A DNA stretch of 64,000 nucleotides from Coptis chinensis (lineage: Eukaryota; Streptophyta; Magnoliopsida; Ranunculales; Ranunculaceae), in NCBI GenBank assembly GCA_015680905.1, contig CM027378.1:90363501-90427500 (forward strand), written 5' to 3'. The notes beneath the pieces were generated by a model. The model did not search any database and was not told the DNA's origin. It saw nothing but the letters and a program-made list of their open reading frames with translations. Positions 1 to 11,200 of the stretch are shown here, piece after piece. How positions within the stretch are numbered: position 1 is the stretch's first letter; each line of letters opens with the position of its first letter. Position numbers and translations under genes: made by a program.

Positions 1-1016
1 ATGGGTGAAGTTGTTCTGGTTCTCGAAACATTCAAATTTTTCGTGGTTGAAATTTGAAAGTTTCGAGAGGGGGCGATATCGTGGGCAAATATCGTCACCC
101 CGATATTCCAGCCCAAATATTGCGATATATCGATAATTGGTATTACAGTTTGTATCCCTGTTTGGTAGCCTGTATTGCCCAACCCATTCATGGGTTAGGG
201 TGCACTATCCCGATTTTTATGTTTGGTTCCTATTTTTTTGAGCCCAAGCCTGACCTTTAAGCTACTAGTTGGTTGGCCCAACCACAAAAGTATGAATAAC
301 GGTATCCATTGGAAAAGGTTGGATTTCAATCTACATCATAATAAATAAGAAAAGGACCGACAAAAAAAAAAAAAAAAAAGAAAACAGCCCTACTCTATTC
401 TTCTTCACCACTTCAACAATTTATTCCCCCACCACCACCACCACCATCTTCTCTCCACACCTTGCTTCTCTTACTTAAACAAAAATGAAAAGTGCAATAT
501 CTCAAAGCAAAACCCACCGTTTTCATCACAAAAAATCTCCATTTTATCAAATTTGAACATCTCTCTACTCACATCATCTCTTGATTTCTCCAATTTTGAA
601 GATACAAAATGAAACCCACTTGATTTTTGCGATTTCCAAATTGTTGCTACTAAAGAAGTTTATGTAATATTTCTTTGTAAATTTCTTTCAAGAAAATAGA
701 AATATATATGTGGTTGTTTTGGTATATTAATTTGGGAGTTTGATTAACAATCTGTTTTAAGATTGCAATGTATATTGGTTTTCTATTTGAAGTTTTTCAT
801 GATTATTTTGTGTGTTTCTGACTTGGGGTGCAATAACTTTTAAGAAGAGTAGGCAAGAACCAAACAACTTGTGTTATTGATCATCTCTGGGACATGAACC
901 ACGAGAATTGGATACTCTAAATTTGGCTAAGTACCACCTAGTACAGCATAAGTTGTTACTGCCAAACAGAGCCATATTGTAGGTTTATGGTGGGAAAAAG
1001 AGGGAGAAGAAGAGAA
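1..1016. other. Left-edge non-coding sequence, probable 3' internal part of an LTR element
   Basis: I see no supportable gene here. The stretch holds a short poly(A) run near 361-379, a CCA-rich run near 428-445 and AT-rich sequence. Its last 25 bases (about 992-1016) are purine-rich and lie directly before a TG-starting LTR-like block, so they look like a polypurine tract. I infer that this is the 3' untranslated part of a retrotransposon whose body lies left of the window. The small open frame at 54-260 has no recognisable domain. Confidence 0.4.
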
Positions 1017-1272
1017 TGGACACGCGGCAGTTAGTGATTGGTTAAGGCTATTCTCAAAACACTATATAAAGACTAGAAGGAGAAGAAAAGATTCATTCTG
1101 ATTTCATTCTAGAAAAATCTGTAAACCATAGCAAAGAGAGAGAGAGAAAGAGAAATGTGTAACTGCCATTGATGTTAATAGAAAAAGTTTAATTCCATTT
1201 CTTTCAATCTTTGTTCTACATCTTCATTAGTTCACTGTTATTGATCTTAGATAAACATCTTCTCCAACTACA
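1017..1272 (+). mobile_element. Probable LTR (256 bp) of an element cut by the window edge
   Basis: The block starts TGGACACG after a polypurine tract and ends AACTACA. It contains a TATA-like box (ctatataaag, about 1061) followed by a GA-rich leader. The five bases after it, CTATA (1273-1277), are exactly where similarity to the second seipin segment begins (CTATA at 51611-51615). It therefore looks like an insertion junction with CTATA as the right target duplication. The left duplication would be outside the window. It could also be a solo LTR with different ends. Confidence 0.45.
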
Positions 1273-1709
1273 CTATATTTTCTTCTTAAAGAAAATAGTT
1301 TTCTGAATTTTAAGCGGTATTCATCATTTGGAAGTTTCTTCTTGTTCGCATGCTTTTTCTAATTGTCCAGCAGCATTAATACAAGTTTTCCTCTTTGCAT
1401 TGTGTATGTCTTCATCAAGGCGGGGAAAAAAATATAATAAATTTTATACCCTACCACCTAAGTTCATAAAACAAAAAGTAAATAAATCAAGAATCAATGT
1501 TAAATGCAAAATTACTAATCTTTTTTCACTCTTCGAAGACTTCCTCCATTACTTATTCGGGTATCAATACAAATGCAGATTCTGAACCAATATAAAAAAT
1601 GAGATTATACAGTAGCATTGAAGTTGCGGTGCCTGCACTTGACACAGTAGAACTCAGCAAAGAACAAGTTATTCTTCCTCTGTATTATTCCCAAGTAAGC
1701 AGATCACCT

Positions 1710-2207
1710 CTAGTTTATGTTGTTCTTAATAAGGGCAATATTGTTTTGACAACTGATTCTCTTACCAGGGCTATATATGGCCCTTGATCTTGGAATAATA
1801 ACTGGTCTACAACAGACTAGAATGAACATCAACTCCATCATAAAGGACGCCATGCTGATCCAAACGAATATAGTCTTCCTCCAGTACCAAAGAATCTTTT
1901 TAACCAGGGGGGGCTCAGATTCAAGTATAAGAGATGCCTCATAAATTTTAGTTATGCCACTGCCAGCTCTGTATTTTGCTCGTTGTTCAAGAATCACCTT
2001 TAAGCAAGAAGTTGGCTCGTTCCCTTCAGTGAAACCTTTCATTTTTATGCTGATAATTTGAGATTCTGATGAATAACCTGTGAGGAGTGGAAAACTCCTA
2101 AGGAAGGTCTCAATGTAGCGAATAAGCTGGCTTTTGAACTGAAGCATACATGGATAGCTTGGACTGGCAGTAACTTCACCATCAGTCGATAAGAGGTCCA
2201 CCTTAAC
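1710..2207 (-). CDS. Seipin copy A, exon 2
   Basis: This is the C-terminal exon (165 residues): the second half of the lumenal domain and the last transmembrane helix (about [20 protein letters not shown]), ending IKNNIN. The splice acceptor is TGTATAG, with AG at 2209-2208. A Copia LTR begins only 25 bases upstream of the acceptor. Small indels before the stop make its end two residues longer than in copy B. Confidence 0.88.
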   Translation of the reverse strand, partial: VKVDLLSTDGEVTASPSYPCMLQFKSQLIRYIETFLRSFPLLTGYSSESQIISIKMKGFTEGNEPTSCLKVILEQRAKYRAGSGITKIYEASLILESEPPLVKKILWYWRKTIFVWISMASFMMELMFILVCCRPVIIPRSRAIYSPGKRISCQNNIALIKNNIN

Positions 2208-5200
2208 CTATACACACAACATTGGTCAATAATGTCAAAGATGTGTTAATGGATATTTTGATAATCTTTATTGATATTTCTAGTTGTATATATACATGAA
2301 TACAGAGATCTCCTAGATCCACATATCTAGGAGAAGATAATACTCTTACTAAATACACAAGATACTTCCTAATACTAAATATAGTAACAAATATTCTAAC
2401 ACCCCCCCCCCCCTCAAGTTGGTGCGTGGATATGCACATGCCCAACTTGAAAAGAGTAAGCGCGCCCCGCGCTTGGACATGCTTGGACAAGGGCGCGCCC
2501 CACGCTCTTGTCTTGACGAACCTCCAGGAGAGTAAGTCCCACGCTCGACTGTGCCTGGCCAAGGGCGCGCCCCACGCCCTACCTTATTTCAGCATCTTGT
2601 CAAGTTGGTGCGTAGATATCGCACATACCCAACTTGACAAGAGAATCATTAAACACCTTGCTAGCCACTGCTTTAGTAAGGACATCTGCTAGTTGGTCTT
2701 CAGACTTGACAAATGGAAAAGTAATAATTCCAGCTTCAAGTTTCTCTTTGATAAAATGTTTATCAATCTCCACATGCTTCATCCAATCATGTTGAACAGG
2801 ATTATGAGCTATCTCTATAGCTGACGTATTGTCACAATACAGGTTCATTTCCACTTTTAGTTTAACACCCAAGTCTGTCAACAAGTTTCTCAACCACAGC
2901 AATTCACATACCCCATATGCCATACCTCTATATTCAGCTTCAGCACTTGACCTCGATACTACTGGCTATTTTTTACTCCTCCAAGTCACAGGGTTTCTAC
3001 CTACAAAAGTGAAGTATCCTGAGGTAGACCTTCTGTTGTCGGCTGAACCTGCCCAATCTGCATCAGTGTAGCCTTATACTTTTAGGTGATCATGTTTTGA
3101 GAACAATAAGCTTTTACCCGGAGCAGATTTCAAATATCTCAATATGCGCTCTAATATCTGGCCTGGTATGAGATAAATAGATCAGTTTCCCTACAAGCTT
3201 ATAATATATACCCTTATCGGTAGGAGGTGCATTCAAACACATAAACAACTTGTGGTTCTGCTCAATGGGAGTATCAACTGGCTTACATCCGAGCATTCCA
3301 GTCTCAGATAATAAATCAAGAATATATTTTCGCTGGGATAAGAAAATACCATTTTTTTATCGGGCTACCTCAATCTCAACGAAATATTTAAGGTCTCCGA
3401 GCTGTTTCATTTCAAACTCAGAAGCCAGATACTGTTGTAAACTAGAAATCTCCTCATGATCATCACCAGTCACCACCATATCATCAAAAAAGATAATCAA
3501 AGCAGTAATTTTACCTCTTCTGTGTTTTAAAAACAAAGTATGATCCGAGTTGCTTTGTTTGTAGCCGAACTTCTTCATAAACTTGGTGGACCTGTTGAAC
3601 CAAGCTCTTGGAGACTATTTTAATCCATACAATGCCTTCTTTAGTTTACAGATCATTGTTGTATCTGAGTATTCTGGTATACCTAGGGGATGATCCATGT
3701 ATACTTCTTCAGTAAGATCTCCATGCAGGAAAGCATTTTTTACATCAAACTGAAGAAGAGGCCAATCTTTGTTAGCTGCTAATGACAAAAGTACTTTCAC
3801 AGTATTGAGTTTAGCAACCGGTGCAAAAGTTTCTTGATAATCTACACCATAAGATTGTGTATACCCTTTTGCAACCAGCCGAGCTTTGTATCTCTCAATA
3901 GCCCGATCTGCTTTGAGCTTGGCTGTAAATACCCATCTGCACCCCATTGTCTTCTTTCCCTTTGGTAAGATTACAAGTTCCCAAGTGGCATTCTTTTTCA
4001 GTGCTACCATTTCTTCTGCCATAGCTTTGGTCTATCTAGAATCTGCTAAAGCTTCCTACATTTTACTAGGAATAGAGACAGATGATAATTGGAGTACATA
4101 AGATGCATATGACTTGGACAACTTGTGGGATGACACATGATTGCTTATGGGATATTTCACTTTAGCTTTAAGATCAGGTTCATATTTAATTGGTGGTTGA
4201 CCACGGTTAAATCGAGGTGGAAGATGATATTGAACTCGTTCAGAATTAAGACTAGGTAAGTTAACATCATGAATATTAGAATCAACAATAAGACTAGGTA
4301 GGTTAACATCATGAATATTAGAATCAACAATAAGACTAGGTAGGTTAACATCATGAATATTAAGACTATGTAGGTTAACATCATAAATATTAGAATCAAC
4401 AATAATAGAGTAAGGCGATACCTCTAATGGGTCTTCTGGAGAAGATTGGATTAGTAGATCCGTTGTAGGAGGTAATGCACCATCATGGATTTGATCTTCA
4501 CATTCTTCATTTGAGCACTCAGTGGAGGTTGCATCAACTTCTTCTATTGAGTTTTTATCACTAGGTGATTGTGGTCCCGATAAATAAAAGACCATTATAT
4601 CATCATGATTCTGCATTTCATTTCTATTCTCCCCCCGAAATGAAGAATCAGTGATCTCTGTATAAAAAAGGTCGTGTTCATGGAAAATGACATCCATTGA
4701 GACAAAAAAAAATTAGACGATGGATGATAACACTTATAACCCTTATGAGTTGAGCCATACCCAACAAAGACACACTTCAACGCACGTGGATCAAGTTTGG
4801 TGCGTTGTTGTGTATGTAAGTGAACATACACCACACACCCGAAAATATAAGGTGCTAAATGAACAATGGGCGGAAGCGTACAGTGATCAGAAAGCACATC
4901 TAAGGGTCTCTGAAATTGGACAACACTACAAGGTGTACGATTCATTAAGTAAGCAGTAGAGTTCAAAGCCTCGCCCTATAAGTGAGATGGGACATGACCA
5001 CCAATTAATAAAGACCGAGTAATCTCTAAAAGATGTTTATTTTTTCGTTCTACAACCCTATTTTGTTGAGGGGAATAAGAGCAAGAGGTTTGATGTAGAA
5101 TACCAGCCGAATGCAGAAAACCAGTCAATTCCATTTTGAAGTACTCACCCCCATTATCAGAGTGAACAACCTTTATAGAGATGCCAAACTGTGTGAGCAC

Positions 5201-8200
5201 CATCTAATGGAAAAGGGGAAAAACTGTACAGACATCACTTTTATGTTTTAAAAAATATACCCAGGTCATCCGAGTGCAGTCATCGACAAAAGTAATAAAC
5301 CATTTCATCCCGTTATGTGTAGGACGTGGGGCAGGACCCCAAACATCTGAATGGACTAAAGAAAAAGGAGCAACAGATTTATTATCACTCTAAGGGAAAA
5401 CAGTACGATGGCTTTTCGCCATTACACAGGTTTCACAAGCAAAATCAGAAAGACTACAACCATTAAATAAAGAGGGGAATAATCTCCTAAGATAACCAAA
5501 TGAGGGATGTCCTAGTCGTCTATGCCAAAGCCAAATCTCGTTTTTATTTTTATTAACCTTATCGTCACTCATAACATGAGCTTGTACTCCTTGATTGGAC
5601 CATTGAAAACCATCCTCCAGATAATACAATCCTCCACTTTGTTTACCACTGCCAATCCTCTCCTTGGTATGGGTGTTCTGAAAAATACAATGAGTGGGAA
5701 AGAACAAGACAACACAATTATTAGATTTTGTTAATTGGCTAACAGAGAGAAGGTTAAAATTTAGTGACGAAACAAATAAAACATCATGGATAGATAAAGA
5801 AGGGGACAAAAGTACAGTGCCAATACCAACAACTGGAGATGACACACCATTAGCATTAGTAATGACTAATTTGGGACAACTAGAGGAGAAATGGTTAAAT
5901 TTCTATCAATCGCAAGTCATATGATCAGTAGCACCCGTGTCAATTATCCAATCACTATTTCCAGTAAAAGTAATAAGAGCAGAGTTAGATATACCTAACT
6001 GGGCAACAAATCCGGCAGCAGTGACTAAGTGACTCTTTGAACTTGAACTCTCTGCCTTAGAGTTAGAAGACATGGGAGACACCTTACCCTTTGGATGCCA
6101 ATCTGGATAACCATGTAGCTTAAAGCAGGTGTCAACTACATGGTTATCACCATTACAATGGGTACACTTACGAACTCCTTTCTTTGAATCAAGATGAGCA
6201 AATGATTTTCGAGCCACCATAACAGTCCCTTCATTAGATGTCCCACCAAGCATGGCATCCTGACGATTCGCTTCAGCACAAACCATGGCATAAACATACT
6301 GTATGTCTGGAAGTGGCTTAATAGCAAGAACACAACCACGAAGCCCATCCAAATGAGAATCAAGACCGGCCAAGAAAACATACACACACTGAGAATTAAC
6401 CTTTGTGGTATATTTCTTAATGCCATTGGCACACTCCATAGTGCAGTCTTTAATAGCGTCAAATTCCTGCCATATTTTTTTCAGTTTTCCAAAATAAGGA
6501 ATAACAGAACCTCTATTTTGGTGGACAGAAATTCCCTCACAATATAGCTGATAACCCTTTGATGCATCTTGGCTAACAGAGTAAGTTTGTTTTGCAGTAT
6601 CCCATATTTCCTTGGCCGTAGATAAGTGAAGGAAAATTGACTTGATGTCCTTAGTCATTGCATCAAGAAGCCAAGACTTGACCAAACAGTTCTAGTCCTC
6701 CCAAGCTTCATATTCCTCTTAATTTATGTTTGTTGGAGCAGCCTTAGTACCAGAGATAAAGCCCCAACGTTTTTTGCCCCTGATCTTGTTCTGCGCATTC
6801 AATGACCACTCGATGTAATTAGTACCATCAAGTCATTCTGGAGTAATTAGTGAGGACATCTCTTTCATATAAAGATTAGACATGATCGCGGAATCGTTAT
6901 TGGAATGCACAACAACGGAATCATTATTGGTAGTTAAGTTTGTCATTATGATATAGAACACAAATAATGAACTAGATAAAAAAAAGACAAGAACGATAAG
7001 TAGGAGAGGGTAAAAAAGTATGATATGACCAGAAAAAAAAAACCAAACACCAAAAAAAAGCTCTGATTCCTATAGTAATGGGGTAGTGGAAAGAAAATCG
7101 GAGTTGGCTCTTGATACCATGTCAAAGATGTGTTAATGGATATTTCTGATAATCTTTATTGATGTTTCTAGTAGTATATATACATGAATACAGAGATTTC
7201 CTAGATCCACATATCTAGGAGAAGATAATACTCTTACTAAATACACAAGATACTTCATAATACTAAATATAGTAACAAATATTCTAACAGATAAGTCATT
7301 AAGTCAGACACACATATATAATGAACAAACATGGTCTACAATTAAGGATCAAAGAACCAAAGTTTTGAGAAGGGTCATTTGCAGTTGTTGAAGTATGTAA
7401 AGTATCCCATGTTTCTATAAGTGTGGATACGTATTTAGGAGTTTTTATTTTAAGTAGTTTGACACCCAAGTAAGTCTAGTATAAATAAATGAAACTATGG
7501 GTAGAGTATTGAGCTCTCTAACCCTATTATTCTCTCAGCCTCCACCCTTCTCCAATCTTCTCCTTCTTGGTTTCTCCAATACAAACATGTTTAAACTCTC
7601 CTAGCATCATCACTAACATGGTATCGGAGCATCAGGTTCAAATCTAAGTTCAGTGGTATGCTAGGAGAGGTATCCCCTAAAATTAGTATACAAGAAAAAA
7701 AAATCAATTCTTTTTCAGTTTTCAGTATAATATTCAATTCAAGTTTTAATCTTTCTCTGGATGGATTATTTCTATTTGCGGGTTTACTGTTCACTGATAC
7801 TATTCATCACACTGTTCACAAGTACTATTCATCGCACTGTTCACGGCATTGTTCACCAGTACTGTTCACGGCACTGTTCAAGGTTATAGTTTCGTATTAT
7901 CAGTTTTCAATATTGTCTCTTGGAATTGTTTTGCTTCTGCATTCTACTTCTTCAGCAATCTCTCTATCTTAGTACTGATAAGAGGTGCACAACCTCTCTG
8001 TATCTCGTAGTCTCTGAAGTTAGTATTGGATGAGGCGCGCACCCGCTTGGTTTAGCTTTTTGCTAGGCGCGCACGCGCTCTGGGTTCTATCTCTCGCAGT
8101 CAAGTTTTGAGGAATATAAAGTTTGATCTTAGTCTTGTTATGGATGTTTGAGTTTCTAGCTTCCATGCAGTTGTTTGTTTGAGTAATATATGAGGCACAT

Positions 8201-11200
8201 GACCTCTATCTCGTGAGGAATTATTCTTTTTATCTTCCTCTATTTCTGGTACTGTTCTAGGAGTTCGCAGTCATAACAAGGGGTGCAACCCACCCTCCAA
8301 CCTCTACATTGAGTATTCTCATTTTTTTTACAAATTTTGAAGTTGTTCCACGAACTGATGAATTCGAAGTTAGATTTTTTTTGTGTATTGGAGTATGAAG
8401 TATTGTTCTTTGAAGTGGACATTGTTGGAGTTATCCCTCACATGAGGAAGAAAGAGAGAATCCGGTGATGTTTGCGTGAAAAAGTTTGGGCGCGCGCACG
8501 CTCGAATTGGTCTTGCCAAGAGTGCTTTCGCTTATGTTCTTGGACTTTCCCCGAAGTTTTTGGTAGATGCCTTCGAATTGGCCTTTGCCGAGTGCGCCAG
8601 CCATGTCCGAAAATCACATTGGTTGATCTTTTGGTCATATAACTTCGTCTTTGATTTGTTCTTTGAAGTGGGTATTGGTTGGTTGTATAATCTCAAGTTT
8701 TAAGTTTAGTATTGGTGGGATGGTCAGTTTATTTATTGGATTGGGATTTGGTCGTCTCTGTTTCAAGTTCAAGTCGGAATAGACAAGCTTTTGTATGTTC
8801 CAACTCAGACTTGTATATTCCAACTTGAGGGGGGAATAGGGAGATATGAAGACATTCAGTAGTATATGAGGCAAGGAGAATATGGAGATGTATGAGGAAG
8901 AGTACTCATGTCTCCATATTCCATCATGCCTTGGCGAACTCACTTCATGAGGGCATGCGCCCCTCATACAAGACATATCCAAGGGCGTGCGCCTCCTCTA
9001 CATCTCAACAATATGCCATCCCCACCACTTTTGCATGTGTGTTCTAGGTAGCAGTCAAGCCTAAACTGCAGTATTCAGTATTCAGGTAGCAGTCAAGCCT
9101 AAATTGCACTCATCAGTATTCATGTAGCAGTGACAAGTGCTCAAAAAGTGCATTTTAACCCTCGATTATACCTCTTGTTTATCCATCTTAGTGGACTAAC
9201 AATTATTGTAAGTCATGTTTTATGATTCTACAGATGAAAAAGAGAGTTTTGTAGAATATTAGAGAAAAAGGGTAAAACGGAGCAATTCGGAGTGTTAAGG
9301 ATCACATGGGAAGCCTGTGGATAATCATGGAGAAGGCCAAGGAATTGAAACTATAAAAGATGCGACTTGGACTTGTTTTAAAGCCTATTTGGAAGTCTAG
9401 GGCAAAAGGATTCGTTGCTTGGACCAAAGCCCACAAAAGAGGAAAGAAGGATGGAGCAAAATAGGAAAAATAGACTCTCGCGTCTATGACACAAGGCCTG
9501 TGCGCCCAGACGCGACGATCGCATCTAAGATGCAAGGATCGTGTGTCCAGACGTATGAACTGACACTGTAGTCATTTCTTTCACAGTTTCGGAAACGAAG
9601 TTGGACTCTGAAAGAAGTTGATTTGTATTAAAAAACAAACCACAGTTTGGGATATTTCTAGAACTCATTGTAACCCCTATAAATAGAGGACCTAAGTGCC
9701 TCATGAAACTCGCCAATTCACTTACATTCTTGTATCCATAACTTGAGGTAGAGAGAGATTAATAATAAAAGATTCGGTTTTAACTAGTCGAGTCTTGATA
9801 AGTAGTCTTTCTAGTCTTATGTTCTTCGACTCTTCTTCTTCTCATTCTTCATGTTCTTCCTTCTTCATGGAAGGCTAATCTTCTCCTTCAAGGGAGAAGA
9901 TGAAGTCGGTGCTTAGGATTCAGTGATTCTTCTGGTTCATAGTGTTCTCCAATCAGGTTAGTTCTTTATGTTTTTAGTTATTAGTTCCATTGCCAACACC
10001 AGGGGATGAAAGTATAGAATAGGGTTTATGTTTTACAATATTAATACCATGCTAGTGTTCTATACTTTTTCTTCTAGTAGTGTAGTTCTTTAGAGTTAGG
10101 AAAGTATTCTTTGTGTTGCCCTAGAAGGGGTAGCTCAGGGAATGGCTGCCTAGGGGAAGTATTCTTTTGTATTTGCCTTAAGTGATGATTCATTGAATGG
10201 CCACCCTATTGGGAAGTACTCATTGATGTTGCTCTCGGTAATACATTGAATGGTTGCCCGAGCTTACATAAAAGGAAAGAAAATATTAATAGCATAAACA
10301 TAGGAATAATCTTAATTATAGTTAATTGTTAATGATGTTTCGTCCAAAAAGGCATCGGCACTCGCTCGATTGCCTAATTGTAGTATACTCGTGAGAACAA
10401 CCATGAAATAGAAGGTCACAGATCACAGGTAGCGGTGGATTCTAATATCTTGATCGAATTCCCTCTCTTATAAATTCTCAATAGTTTAGTTTAGTTTAGT
10501 TAAGCAATTTACAATATCTATAATCATAGTTTTTAATCCCTCAACCCCCTTTCTAGTCTTGTCCTTCATATAACATACACTTAAAAATGGAACGATATCC
10601 TACTCATCCTTTACTCATTGAGGGATAATTAGGTTTTAATACGCTTCTGTTTTGTTCAACGACCATCATCCATCATCCATTTACACATTCCATATACCAT
10701 CTCATACACAAAAAGGAAAGCGTGTCAAATGGCGCCGCTGTCAGGGATATAATTAATTGTTGCCTTAGGACAACGTGTCAAATGGCGCCCCGCTAACATT
10801 TTAAGTTGTTTATGTTTAACGTTTTCTTTCAAGATTAGAACTTTGGATCTTGAGGTAATTTTAGCTGCATCATCCATCCATTTGAGAAAGAGAGAAGCTT
10901 GAAGGACATCTCGAAGACAAGATCTACCATCCAGGTTAGTCGAATCTTCATTCTTTTTATTTCTTTCTTAGTTTAGTTGCATCGTAGTTTAGTATTATTG
11001 TTTTCTAGTATAATTGCATTTAGGACCTTTTCAACAATTGAAGTTGCAAGCCAATGCAGTGAAACATCAAACTCTAGTGTTTCTTGTCTGAATCTTGACA
11101 AACAGACTATCGTCTGTGGGCTGTGGTACTTAAACAATTCAAGTGATTCACCATACCCTTAGAAGAGACAGCTTTAGACAATGGGCAAGATACTAGCTGC

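Larger units (their letters stand above)
2233..7289 (-). mobile_element. Copia LTR retrotransposon (complete structure, coding decayed)
   Basis: A 5.06-kb element on the minus strand, the same strand as seipin. It has 169/170-bp LTRs starting TGTCAAAG and ending CTAACA, a primer-binding site matching initiator Met tRNA, and a polypurine tract (CTTGA then a run of G). Flanking target repeats are AATAA (2228-2232) and GATAA (7290-7294); copy B keeps the empty site with GATAA once. Domain order gag-protease-integrase-RT-RNase H is the Copia order. The LTRs differ at about five positions by eye. Stops and frameshifts break the polyprotein, so it is not autonomous now. Confidence 0.95.

Noticed and set aside
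1328-1787. Plus-strand open frames as small genes (twins at 51664-52120)
   Set aside because: They overlap the 3' part and 3' flank of seipin on the other strand, and the two copies differ by frameshifting indels, so they are not maintained as proteins.
4157-4402. A separate small membrane protein from the [13 protein letters not shown]-like frame
   Set aside because: It is the shifted reading of the tandem-repeat linker in the Copia polyprotein.
9302-9716. Two minus-strand open frames as host genes (with twins at 19069-19483)
   Set aside because: They lie inside both Athila LTRs at the same relative place, are not conserved as proteins and have no domain; they are chance frames in an LTR.
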